Shown one piece after another: positions 21,622-34,310 of a stretch of DNA of 64,000 nucleotides. Made by a program: the position numbers and the translations under genes. The stretch lies in contig JBAJFE010000026.1 of the NCBI GenBank assembly GCA_037903355.1, positions 2,046,001 through 2,110,000 of the forward strand, given 5' to 3'. The notes under the pieces are model-generated. The model saw only the letters and a program-made list of their open reading frames with translations, was not told the DNA's origin and did not search any database. The stretch is from Trichuris trichiura (lineage: Eukaryota; Nematoda; Enoplea; Trichinellida; Trichuridae). Position 1 is the stretch's first letter, and every line of letters begins with the position of its first letter.

Positions 21622-24600
21622 ACATTGGCTTCCCAGCATTTTTGGGCGTCTCCAATACGCAGTATTTTGCTTAACTTTCGCTGAAACCATTCTTCCGAAT
21701 TATATAGTTTATATTTGATACTCGCTACTTCGAACAGTCCGAAGTAAAATCCATTACTGTTAGTGATCAGATACCGTCTAGCATTTCCTTTCCTAGAATT
21801 TTCAACTGACGGCTAGTTTTGTCCATAACTTTTCAACTTGAAGTGGAAGGAACGATAAGTGAACCGTCTGGTAAGATATTTATGCTGCGTAATTTTCGGA
21901 AAGCTACTTGGCACGTCTGCTTACTTAATTCATTTCTCTTCATTTCTACTCAACGCGGTCTAATCGATAGCAGTGCACCTCCCAATTTACGTCATTTAGG
22001 ACGGGTAGTGATATAGACTCTTCGCATGCAACGCAATCGTTGACTGTGTCTGTCAGTATGTGCAAAGCTCGTAGAAATAATGCTGTTTAGCTTTTTGATA
22101 AATATACTTAATAATTCACATTGTAGAGTGCAAATAAACGTAATTTTTCTCCGATTCTGCCTTTGCCAAGGCGAGAAACGAACATTATTTCCTTTATTCT
22201 TGTATTCCACAAGTCCTATCAGCTCGCTAACAAAATGTCAAGTTTCTCAGTTTAATACTGAAGAATCACAGTCTCCGCACTGCAGGTTTATCCTTTATTA
22301 GCGAATGACAGCGAGCCATTGCTTATTTCTCTTTTGCTAACGAATTATCTGAGGCTGTAAGTACGAATGAATATATTTTGAAGATTGTTTGTCTTGCCTT
22401 ATGTTCATTTACTTCGTATGTATTGTGTTAATATGATCTTAGCCATCTCCTTGCATTTGCTTGACGAAAAGTTGAGTAGTTGCGTATTGCTGAGCAACAT
22501 TTCTTAAGTGAAAGATGATTCATTAAGCGTAAGGCATTGACCTGCGTTAAGGTGCAAAAGTTTTACGTGCTTTTCGAATAGCAGTCGTCATAGACGCTTT
22601 CTCCATCGCTCGTTAACCTGAATACACCCGTACTGTGTATTTCCAACTTGTCTGGGTAATGCTCGGCTTACCAATGCAATTTCTTTTCCCGCTTTATTCT
22701 ATAATTTTATAATTTAAATTTTCATGTGTTACAGTGTTGTTATTGCACACTTTATGAAGATATCAAATTTTTGCGCTTTGTTTGTTCTCTTTTTCAGTTT
22801 ATATGTTTCATTTCAAGTTTATGGCTCGGCTGTCCACTGTGCACTTTCTTTAAATGCTTTGCGTACAGTTACTTTTCCAGTTTGCAAGGGGAATGCGGTT
22901 TTTTAGGTTCCTTATTTCGAGTAAACGTTGGTATGCCCGACTTTTCATTTCCCATCGTTAGCGTATGATATGTTCGCATTTGTCTCTTCTGAGAATGTAT
23001 AACTCAAACAAAAAGTATGAATTGAACTTCTTGAGTTCTTTAATTTTTTTGAGCTTGTTGTCTTCAAGAATAGTATTTCTTTTGTTCGTTTTATTTTTTG
23101 CCTTTGAAATTAGGTTATTCCGTAGTATGGTATGTGGCGGACGTGTTTGTACTACTATTATTATTGATTCTACTTGTTTAGTTCTTGTTTGTACTGTCAG
23201 TCAGCGAAAATTATTGCCCACTGCCGGCGTTGAAGATCTTATCAGTTTCACTTGTATCGCTCAGTCGTAACGCAGCGCCAATGGAAGCGGTAAGCTATTT
23301 ACGTCTGCATAGCGCGAAGTGACCTTATTCAGTTTGCAATATGACCCCAACTAACGGGTATAATATGTTTAATTGCGTTTCCGCTGTTAAGTCGAATATT
23401 GGCGTTGCTTCCGTTTACTATAAGTTATCTGTTGTCTTAAGTTGTTGCGGGCTATGCGACTTCACTGATGCAAAGTGACAGTCATCAGGTTCAAGCATAT
23501 CATAAATACGTCCTTTTAAATTTTTTTGACTAGCAGCTGGTATTATAATTAATATGAAAATTGCTGATCATCTCCCCAATATGTTTGCGACTAAAGTTTC
23601 TAGGTAAATAAAAACGAAGTGTAACGCGTAAGATAAATACTTAAATAGGTGTTGATAAGTTACATAACGGCAACATGTTATGTAAACATATGGACATTGT
23701 CTTTCTGTTTCATTTATGTTCACAGCGCTTTCCTGTTTGTTAAGTCCGACCGATTTACTCAAATGATCAGTACGTAGAGAACTTTCAGCTCTTTCTCTAA
23801 ACATCATCCGTGTGTAATAAAAGAAATTTGATTTCCATGTGATGTGTATACGTTGATGATGGATCGAGAAAGACGTGAGAGCTAAGTGATGACAATTAAG
23901 TAAATCGTTCGGATTTGACAAACCGGAAAATGTAAATATAAATGAAGAATTTTCTCATTTCACGCTGATGAAGGACAAAGAAAAGTCTAAAAGTTACATG
24001 TTGGTCATTTAAATAAATCAGTCACTTTTGACGAACAGGATAACGTTGTACATACGAATGAAACTCTGCGTACCCGTTCACAGTAACTGTATCTTCAAAA
24101 ATAAGGCATTTCTATCATTACTTGCTGACGACAGATCGAGAAATACCTGAGAGCAACATGTTAATCGTTCGTGCTAATTAGTCAGATTTGACGAACTGGA
24201 AAACTCTGAAATTGTAAATGAAGTTCTTGAATATGGGCCCATTCACAAAAAATTCAACTGTAGTACATATTCTTTAACGTTATCTATTCGTTTCTATTTT
24301 TCATAGCCCATAAAACTGACACGCTCCAATGGTAGGCAAGAAGTAAAAGTTCCAACGCTGCAAGTGCTTAAGAAATTCTCTCCCTTATTATTTGATATAC
24401 TGCAATGAAAGCCAGTTTTATTGACCTTTCAAGTCTGTTGAAGTAATTTGATACGTATGCAAACATGTGGCCCACTCTGCAGGTGCGCTTTGGAAGTTAG
24501 TAGAAAAAAGGGCAATATTGAACGTAGCAGTTAAATGCTCATTGCATATAGTGACTTGTTAATTCCGCATTTGTCGACGATTGCCAATGAAGATGTAATT

Positions 24601-27513
24601 TCTTTTAGCAACAAAAGCTGTGTCAACCTATCGATGTCGTGGTGACAACGGAACAAGGGTTATTCGAAATCTACGTGCACTTTGTGATAACAAAAAAATT
24701 TTACGATTGTCTTACGAGGGCAACTCGTTTCATTAGGTTAAAAGCGTCACCCAATGTGCTCTCTCGCGCGCGGGAGTCTATTACCATTTCTACAGTGTCA
24801 TTTCCAAAAAGACCGGTTGTCAAGAACGAGATGATGATCTTTCGTTAAATCTTTTAATGGCTTTTCCCATTTCCTTCAGATATTTGTAGTTAGATTGAAC
24901 ACTCGCTCTACCAGCCAACGGATGGGCGTCTTAGTAGTTGCATTCTGACTTTTAAGTTTACTTATGTTTGTCGGGTTTTCCATGCCTTCGGTGGTCCTGT
25001 TAAACGGTTACGTAATTTGCTGATTATTTTTGAGCAATCGGCTAACATTTTGGTACTGTTGTCTGCCCGTACACAAACTGATTTGGCTCCCCTTGTATGC
25101 TCATTTGTCTTAACAGTTTGGGATGGTACAACATACTTTGTAGAGTTGTGTAGAATTCTGTTTCAGTAGGTTTACGTTTGCGCGAAACAATGCTTCTCCG
25201 TTCTTGCATTAGAATACGCATATCCTTTTGTAATCATAAGCGCATTTATTCACCATTGGCCTATCTTGAAAATTAAGTTTGCTTTGACGCGTTTTCAAAC
25301 GTTGCCTACGTATGGGGCTATCAAAAAATTGAAATTGCAAAAAATGAACATTTTGATTGCTGGTACTTTATTTTCAGCGTAAGCTATGCGGCACTTCAAT
25401 GCGCTTTTGGCATGACAATCATTATTTATGAACAAGCTGCTCGCGAAACTTGTTTGTTTTTTTTCTTATGCAGTACGCGTGCTTTTTGAAAATAAAGTCG
25501 TTGTTTGGCAAGTTTAAGAATTCGTGCTAAAGCTAAACAATTTTTAGTTGGCACTGATTCCTGAACATATAAGAATAAAATACACTTGTCGCTGAAGGCG
25601 TGGTTTTCTTTAACGGCTCTGTGCAAATGGTTTAAGCACATTAGTTCTTGTGACAGGCGCGCGGATTTTCATGTTACAGATTTGTCTGTGAAAAGCTTTC
25701 TGAAGCAGCAAGATTTGCATTAAAAATGCACCGGAGCTTTTGGGGCACTCATGATCGGGTCTTCAGCAGAACGTGGAAAAACGAGATCACAGCATACTGT
25801 TGTGGGTAAAAGAGCACTGGTGCCGAAAGCACTGGTGCATTTTTTATTCAACATCTTGGTGTCCCAACAGGCATTTCCGTACATAAGTCTGCGACATAAA
25901 GACTCGTAGAAGTTTCATAATTTATCTACCGATTAGGTTTTACCAACAAAGCACAAGTGCACCGATTAGGACTCCGTTATCGCAGGTTTTTCATTGAACA
26001 CTTAGACAGAGGAACTTTGTCCATAATTAAAGCGTACTGCGCTCCTCATTTCCTCACGTGATATGTGGATTGCATTTTCGCAATAATTGAGATAGGCAAA
26101 AAGATGCCTTTCTTAGAGTTCTAAACGATCAATCCGCAGCCCAAACAGCTTTCAAAAGATAAAAGAGCAAGAAAGGACGCTTTCCTTTTTTGGCTTTTTC
26201 GTTATCTGATTCCAGAAAGGGCTACAAACGGCAGTGTTCCGCGAACGTACACGTTCAGCCAGGTACTTCAACCTCTTATCTTGTCATCCGCGCTGTATAA
26301 TAGCTTTGCTAATATTAACATATGGGATGGCGGACTGCGCGTTAAGAATATGCGACTCAAAATTTATTGGTCAAGAAGCGGTACGTATGAGGAAGACGCT
26401 TAGAGAAAAATGCTATTCAGAAAATCATGGCAACGCATTCATATAACTCAGGTAAAGTCATCTTCCTTTCAGCTGTGTCATTTCGCGTGTCAAGTATGAG
26501 CCTAAGCACACCTACGTAATCAGGGTTGTTTTCAACTCTTCCGTTGTGGTCCTATTGGAGTGTGACAAACTGGCTGTCAAAGTCAGCTTATGGATCGTTT
26601 GCTTTCTGCTTTTCTGAAGCTTTGTCTATCTGCCTTCTAAACCAAGGTGTGACAGACTCGCCAGATACCCTAATTCTCAGAAGGGGATTTAGCAAAGGAA
26701 TTTTTCTTTGCAAGAAAACTGATGGCATCGTCACAACACAACGACATTCCATTGGTCAGTGACTTCTGAATGAAACAAAAGCTGAATCCGGTATCTCAGC
26801 CGAGTTTACATTTCTTAGAAACTGTTAGCTCACGCTAACAAATAAAGACGGCTCGTCTACAGCTTTCGTATAATCAATAAATTCAAGTACATTCAATCTT
26901 TCATAATCTTCAAAAAGCGCGGTAGGTTGCTTTTCTGCACTAGTCCTGCTTAGCAGCACATTGCCTCATACGACCTGACCAGTTTGTCGCGAAGGCATGA
27001 TTCGAACTAAGCGTCTCAAGTTCAGGCCTAAGCTTCAGTCCTTAAGCCTAAGTCTAAGAGAAGAGGATGGACAACAGCGGTTAAACTGGCTAAGTCAAGT
27101 TCTTTCCTTTCATAGTTAACAATGGGGTCATGTTTTGTTGGGATTTTCAACGTTTTTATGTTTGCGTTGTTTTTGCACTAATTTTCCGTCCTTGGTTATG
27201 CTCACGTGCGGCTCAAGCGCAGCGCGGAATCTACGCGCAGGTAAATCCAGTTCGAAGATTGCATTAGTTGGAAATCCGGTTCACAAGCGTTTATTTGGAA
27301 AACATTTTGTGTTTGCTAAGCGCTCCGGCCGCTTGCAAAAGCAGCGGGTGCTTTTGAACATTTGAAGTAGTGCGCGCATTAGGGAGAGTGATTTTTTAGG
27401 TACAACATGGGTAACTGCGATGCAATGTTTCCTATTGCAATCGATTCGTTTGTCGTTGTAGCATTTGTTTTCAGGTTCAACTCTTACCCTTTGGGTCACC
27501 CGACCTTGCTCAT
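21622..27513. other. 5.9 kb without a recognised gene
   Basis: No open frame above about 120 codons and none with a recognisable motif. 22700-23270 is T-rich on the plus strand and gives hydrophobic pseudo-frames. 23860-24240 shows about three degenerate copies of a segment containing GATTTGACGAACTGGAAAA-like sequence followed by GTAAATGAA. The rest is AT-rich with frequent stops. It could be a true intergenic region, hold an unrecognised non-coding RNA, or contain 5' exons of the SLC26 locus. Confidence 0.4.
23862..24240. repeat. Degenerate local repeat, about three copies
   Basis: Copies at roughly 23862-23960, 24020-24075 and 24130-24225. Shared pieces are GATCGAGAAA...GAGAGC, TTTGACGAAC(T/A)GGA and AAATGAA. 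Divergence is high and copy boundaries are approximate. No coding frame is preserved between copies. Confidence 0.35.
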
Positions 27514-30500
27514 ATGTCGACGCATATGAACCTAAGTCGCCCCGTTTTTTGTCAGGTAGCTTGTTTTCTTGTACAAAATTTGAAAGTTGTTGATTTTAAT
27601 GCTATTCTAGGAGGATATCGAACGTTATGCAAAAAGAAAAGAAAAGAAAGCCAAGTTCCAACTGCCTCGCATTCAATCAGTTCGTATGCAAGCATGGCGA
27701 AGTCTTTGCCGTCTTCTCCCATTTATCGCTTGGGTGCCGAAATATGATTTTAAAGCTAACATATTAAGCGATATAATTGCTGGCATAACGGTTGGAATCA
27801 TGTTGATACCGCAGTGTAAGTAGTACCAACACATGTAAAGGCAATTTTTTTCTCTATTTCTTTTTTAGTTACTTTATTTTCGTCTTTGCATTTTTGTTTG
27901 TTTTCTTACCACTTTTCTGTTTATTTTGCTTTTAGTTTTTGAAAAATTGTCAGAGTGCATTTAAACTTGTTAATCTGAAAGAATGGAAAGTCACTGACGA
28001 ATTGATGATGATTTTAGAGGATCTATACATGTTTGTATGTTGCAAGTAGACGAAGATCCCATTTTAACTGGAATTGCTGCTGTTGATAGAGACTGGTCAG
28101 AAAGATTTTAAGTCAATGTTGGCGGGATTTCAAAATTTTGTTGATGTCTATGTGCTATGGAGCAGAGTACTGCTCAAAGGGTTTAAAAGGACCTGTTGCA
28201 TAAAGTCAGCCCTTGACCGAACAGTTATTACGTCGCATAGCATAACTCTGCCATAAAAAGAACTAATACAACAAGTTTTTAAATTTCCAAAAATTTCTAC
28301 TCTTCTAATATTTTATGAAGCGGTTATTGCAAAATAGATGACCATAATTATTCCGCAGCGAACAAAAACATGGGTTCACTAAAACCAGTCGGACTGGCCA
28401 ATAAAATAAGCCGAAAGCATTATATAACCATATAGAATTTGATTATTAATTTGCTTTTCCTGTTGTTCCTTTCACATTGAGTACCAGCACACGCGGGAAA
28501 AATTAACGGATAAAAAACCTTTTGCAGCGGGATAGTTTTCCGTAACTTTCGGAACCAACTTTATTCCAAATTTGGAATGTTATCAATCCCGAAAGCTGAA
28601 CTGCCTGGTTCCATTACATAAACGAATTGGCTCCTGACATGCTCGATTTTGAAGGCTCAATGAATTATCTCACAGTAAACACTGTCATCCTGTCAACTAA
28701 CCGCTCAAATAGTGCTTTATCGCAAATGAAGAGGAATGAAATCAAGCTACTGTTACTAAAATCTTCGAAACTTTAACTGTCGCAATTAATAATAATAAGT
28801 TGGCATTGAATGTACAATTTTGGTTAGTTTGTATCCATGAAATCATCAGTTTAAGGATATGACTGCAATTTTGTGTTACTGTAGTGTTTTTGCGGTCTTC
28901 AGATTGCATGGTTAACTGTTCTTTCAGAAACGTAGTAACTTTTTGACTTTCTGGTTTTATACAGAAAATTAAGCTGTCATTTTACTTGATGCAAGCGGGC
29001 AATGATTCGACGTTATGAATTTTTAACTCTAACATAAGAACATTAAAGTAGAAAACCCATTGTTAGTGCCACAATTTTTTTGTTGTCTTTCTTTTGACAA
29101 ATAAGCAATTGTTAGCTTTTATATTTGATACGCTTATACTTGTGTGCGTGTTGCGTTAGTAAATGTTGTCAATGCAATCTTGCGTATGTTTTAGCCATGG
29201 CGTACGGGACACTAGCTGGTTTAGATGCAGCTCATGGTTTGTACACTTCCTTCTTCCCTGGACTTTTGTATTTTTTCTTGGGTACCAGCAGGCATAACTC
29301 CTTAGGTGAGTAAACAAGGTCGTTTTTAAGGTATTCGTTGTGATTTCCCATTTTCTCAATGGCAGCAAGGGTTTTTGCGATTTATTTTCTAGGAGTATTT
29401 GCTGTTATTAGCATGATGGTATCATCAGTCCGTTTTCGTTTTGTTCCCGAAGAAATAGACTACGGCTGTAAGTTCAATAGCAGCGTGATATTAATAAATT
29501 AAATTGGGCAGTAATTCTTCAGTGCAAATGAACTACACCAATACGACTGGCGGGGATTCAGGAGCCATTGTTTTACCGACAAGTCGTGTCTCACCGGAAG
29601 CTGTTGTTGCCACGTTAACCTTTGCGACTGGAGTTTTTTCGGCAAGTCTACGTGTAACTCATATTGGCTAGATTTGTAGATTTTGTACAATACAGATAAT
29701 TTTCGCCATTGTTAAAGTTGGCTTTTTATCTGTTCTTATATCTGACCAAGTAAGTGCTGGCTTCACTACTGCTGCTGGTGTCCATGTACTATCCGCACAA
29801 CTTGATAAGCTATTCGGTGTTAAAATCAGTCGTCATTCAGGACCTGGGAAGCTTGTACTTGTAAGCTTTTACGGGTTAATCCCAAAATTCTAATCCTTGT
29901 CTTAATCAGCCTTTTTGCTTTTAGATTGTCGTGGATATTTTTCGAGAACTAAAGAATGCGCATCTGCCATCGGTTTTGATGTCGCTGGCAGCTTTTATAC
30001 TACTCTGCTTTATCAAGGAGGTCCTGAACCCATACTGCGCAAAACGCTTTATGAAGGGCATACCGATTCCAGGTGATATGATTTTGGTAGTCATTCATTT
30101 TTCGAAACCCGCAATGCTTGTTTAAGTTGTCCACAATTCTAGATAATTTTGGGAACGCTGTTATCCCATTTTCTGAAGCTACAAAGCTACGGAATGGATA
30201 TAGTTGGTCATATTCCTTCCGGGTTTGTGTCTAGGCAAAGGTTGACTGGCAAAAGAAATTCTATTTTAGAATTCCTTCACCTGCATTGCCGGACTTTTCC
30301 CTTTTCGTTCCTATACTTGTGGACGCTCTTACTATTTGCATTGTTTGTTATTGCGTTTCAATATCGCTGGCCCAAATAATCGCTAAAAAGTTTCATTATG
30401 AAGTAGATTCGGATCAGGTAAATTACTAGCTATTTATGTTATAGTAATCCAATGAATCTTCTTTGTAACTATACCTAAAGCATGACCTTTTGTTTTCTGG

Positions 30501-33500
30501 AAAATTTTTTTTAAAACTTTTCATCCCTGTTTTATGAGCATCTTATGTAAAAGTGCATTTTTCATTTTGTCCTTCGATCCACTGCTTCCGGTGCAGTGCG
30601 ATTTGAGATAAAAGTACTGTTTTACATCAGGAGTTTTTTGCTTTGGGTGTCTGCCAATTTGTTTCCTCTTTCTTTGGTTGTATTCCAACGTGCGCCGCCA
30701 TGGGAAGGACAATGGTTTTGGTTAGCAGCGGTGGGCGAAGTCAGGTGGCAAAATCTTTTCCTGATTTTCATGGCTTTTATTTACGTTCTTTCAGTTTTCC
30801 TCCTTAATAGCAAGCATAATTGTTCTCCTGGTGATTTATTGGATTGGCCCGTTGCTGGAATCTCTTCCTGAAGTATGGAAGGAAATCTATTTTTCATTTT
30901 TACACGACGTGTTTCTAGAGTGTATTATCGGTGATCATAATTGTTGCTTTGAAAGGTATTTTCAAGCAATTTCTAAGTCTTTGTGATTTGTGGAGGACTT
31001 CAAAAAAAGACTTCGTACGTAATCCTTATATTCACTCGCCTTCGGCCTATCGATATCTTGTGCTACTTGTCAGGCAATATGGATGGTCACTTTTCTCGCA
31101 ACTGTTTTACTGGACATTACGTATGGTCTGGCTGTTGGCGTTTGTTATGCATTCCTTTGCTTTGGACTTGGTTTTATGGGGTATTGTAGTCTTTATTGCC
31201 TTCTTTAAGCATAAATGTTTCACATTTTAGGAAAAAACTTTCCGTTCTTGGTGCTATTCCACAAACCGACTTATATTGCGACAGGGACAGCTACGAAGAG
31301 GTATTATTTTTAAATTTCCCATTGCACATTGATTGGCTTTGCAGCTGTTGATCGTTCCTCATTTTGACCATAACTGACGGAGCTTTTTGGTCGTATTTCA
31401 GCTTTCTAGCGTTGATGGCATAATAATAGTCACGTGGAAAGCGCCGTTGTTTTACGGAAATGCGAAGTGTTTCGAAACCCAAGTTTTGAAGGAACTGAAC
31501 CGCTCATGGTCAACTGTACGTGCTGGTTGCTTCGTTGTTCAGATAAGCGGTGTTACTTTACAGCCAAAATCAAAAGGTGAAAAAGTCAATGCCGCTCCTG
31601 CTTCAAATGGACAGCCAAAAAGTGAAGATGTTGCAGAAACCGAATCACGCTTACTGTTTCTGATTTTGGACTTTTCTAAAGTCAGTGCTGTGGACACGTC
31701 AGGAATGCATAGCATTGGACAAGTTTGAATTATTTTTTCTATATCTTGTACGTAGCAATCCGTTTTTCAGATTGTCGAACTCGCTGGCAATTACGGTGCT
31801 ACTTGCTATATCGCTTGTTGCGCAGGTAAAACATATGTTGTGTGCGTACACATTTTTTCGTGCCAGTTTATTAATGAGATAAAAATAGTCTATGTATTCT
31901 TATTTAAAAACACAGTCAATTATCCTTTTACGTGATACCCTACTGAGTCAGGTGTATTGTGGAAGCTGCTCGCATTCAAGCGTAGTTCGAAAATATTAAT
32001 TGGATGATTTTGAGAACAAAGCGGTACATGGTTTAAACGGCGAGCTAAATTCTCACGCCATGCAGTGGAGGATGGGATGCATAGCTTTCTATAACTTATC
32101 CATAGTACATCCATTTCTTTGCTTAGTTAATAAATCAGACTTTTTATAGGTATATACGAACAGATAAGAGCGTAAGTTATGTTGGATCAGTACTATCCAG
32201 AGCTGTGGAAAGCGTTCGAACGCTTCCCCACGCATATAATGGGTCGCCTGCGTATACAAGTCAAAACACGATTTGTATGTCCCTCGTGTACGCGTCACAC
32301 GCATAGCGTTACGGCAATTCTATGGTCTTTTTCTTCAGACTCCTGGCGAGTACTGTAAGCGGAACTAAAGTTAAGTTCTGTAGCCGCGAATAGCCTATGC
32401 TTGAGTCTGAAAACCAATTCCTCTTAATGCCACCAAACTTAGACTTTAGTTGCCTGTTTTTACTTGGACTGAAGGAACTTAATTTTATTTTTACTTACAG
32501 TACCCACTGGGCGACTAACGGAAAAGATTCAGGTAAAGATGAGGAGGGTTTCTACTTTGGTCTGCTTCATTAGCTGTGCTCTATATGTTAAAAGCCTTTG
32601 ACTGATTGTCAACGTGAATAGGCATGATGTTTTGGAGCTGCTACGTGAGATTTTGTTGGGATATCTCCAATTAAGACATCATCTGAACCCTCAAAACAGA
32701 TCTTGAGCTTAGTATTCCAGATAATCGGGCATCCAGTTGTATTTATTATTTCACTTTATACATATCTTCAATACGGCTTTGTCTAGCCTTTTGATAAAGT
32801 CTGAAATCAAACCGAAGCAAATCCCCTACCAACGGATGGATGAGCAATTATTAAAAAAAGATTCAGAACAAGACTTAACAGACTTAAGTTAACAGATTTG
32901 GAGCTTTCGGGGACAACCTTGTCCCGTCAGATTATGGTGAATTACCATCATCGCTGACGACGGGACGAGGTTGGTCCCGAAAGCTCTGAATCTGTACAGT
33001 ACTTGTTCTGAATCTTTTCCTTAATAATTGCTCATCCATCCGTTGGTAGGGCATTTGTTTCGGATTGATTTCAGATTTTATCAACGGGCTAAACAAAACC
33101 GTATTGAAGATGTGAAAATCCACCGTCCCGTTAAGAAGCATCCGGTTTTCAACTTCACTTTACACCTCATATTCCAAGAACATTACAATGCTTCACTTTG
33201 TTTTTCTTCTTGAACTGTTGCCTTTTCCATGTTCTTAATAAAAGTGGTTTATTTTCATATGTATTTTTCTTTCGTAGGATAACGTTTTTTACTGCTCTGG
33301 TTTTTTCGATAAAAAAACAGGCATACTGTGGTCTCATGCAATGAAAGCATATTTTTCTTTACTTTGTGTTTGTTTTTTGTTAGTGCTTGTTAGCTAGCAG
33401 CTTAGTGAGACAAAGTTGGTGCGCTGAAGGCCTTACTTGATTAGTATGTATGCATATCGCGAAAAGTTTTATTTCTTTATCTGCTCAATGCCGTATATGG

Positions 33501-34152
33501 AATATTTCCTCTGTATTTACTGGTACTCGAATTTCCTATTGCTTTTGAATTATCTGGAACCTTTTACACCTTTCTTTTGAGACGTGTAGCGCGCTAATAA
33601 TCGTTGTTTCTCGTTGTGACTTTGTTTCATTACAAGAAATAGTTTTCTCGAAAATGCATGCTCTTGCAACATTGTCATCTTTATAAGTAGTTTCCTAAAT
33701 ACTATCTTTCGTTAGCTGAACTTTCACGTTACCTTTTGCGGATGCATACTTTTTTGACCTGTGTGTCTGATGCGCAAACAGTTCGCTTAGAGTCAGACTA
33801 CCCATCAACACAGGAAATTTCGATTTAAGTTTAACTTTAGGGTTATATCCGCACACTGTGTAAATAAAAGCGTAGATAAACGTTTAACACTTGTGCACGA
33901 CGAATTCGTCTCTATACGTTATAACCAGTATTCGTGACTGCGTTATAGCATTTGCGTAAAATGTAAAAGTTCATTTGTTTTCACCAGAACTTATTTTCAG
34001 ACAATATTCGTCGTTTAATACAAGAAACCCCCATTGGTCGAAAAGTTTCCACGAAACTTAAGTTCTTTCCGTCTATTCACGACGCCGTTGTTTTTGCGGA
34101 AAATGTTTGCCTGAAAACAAATGGGGACTCCGTTGCTTACGTTGAAGTTTGA
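27514..34152 (+). CDS. SLC26-family anion transporter, copy A
   Basis: Seventeen exons, all in phase, 699 residues: 27514-27555, 27611-27815, 29195-29305, 29393-29467, 29523-29641, 29696-29860, 29925-30086, 30143-30222, 30270-30417, 30631-30744, 30795-30872, 30919-31014, 31074-31180, 31231-31300, 31402-31722, 31771-31825, 34001-34152. SLC26 proteins exchange sulfate, chloride, bicarbonate or oxalate. N-terminal RPVF, SLC26 signature [20 protein letters not shown], then GFTTAAGVHVLSAQLDKLFG, FFALGVCQFVSSFFGCIP and IIIVALKGIFKQF span the 14-helix core; a cytosolic STAS domain follows (VDGIIIVTWKAPLFY, DTSGMHSIG) with a Lys/Ser-rich insertion. Intron 5 is GC-AG (gcaagt). The last exon (KFFPSIHDAV) lies 2.2 kb away across a foldback element. 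Intron 2 is 1.38 kb. Substrate cannot be told. Confidence 0.9.
32700..33160. repeat. Foldback (long inverted repeat) element, copy 1
   Basis: Lies in the last intron of SLC26 copy A. Arms about 32758-32875 and 33003-33116 are imperfect reverse complements over more than 100 bp (for example ATGGATGAGCAATTATTAA against TTAATAATTGCTCATCCAT). The centre holds a second nested inverted repeat built on GAGCTTTCGGGAC and GTCCCGTC around a small palindrome ATGGTGAATTACCAT. It shares arm and core sequence with the element at 62.3 kb. No transposase; it looks like a non-autonomous foldback MITE. Confidence 0.75.
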
Positions 34153-34310
34153 ACTTTCGTAGCTCGTTTTACCGCCACGAGTAAAATTTATTGACAGATT
34201 GTTGCTAAGCTTTCAGAAAGTGGCCTTCAGTTGTGGTCCTTTTTTTTTACTTGCTTGCTTTCTGTTTGTTGATTATGTTATTTTAAGCCAGTGTCATAGC
34301 TTCACTTCCA

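Noticed and set aside
22724..23270. Several hydrophobic plus-strand frames that look like membrane proteins
   Set aside because: The strand is T-rich, which yields Phe/Leu/Ser frames by composition; no splice-consistent gene or motif was found.
26990..27010. GATTCGAACT resembling a tRNA B-box
   Set aside because: No matching A-box or cloverleaf arms at the expected distance on either strand.
32164..32306. Alternative last exon of SLC26 copy A, open for 143 nt after a CAG acceptor with the right phase
   Set aside because: Its translation shows only weak similarity to STAS ends, whereas 34001-34152 contains the clear FPSIHDAV segment in the same phase.
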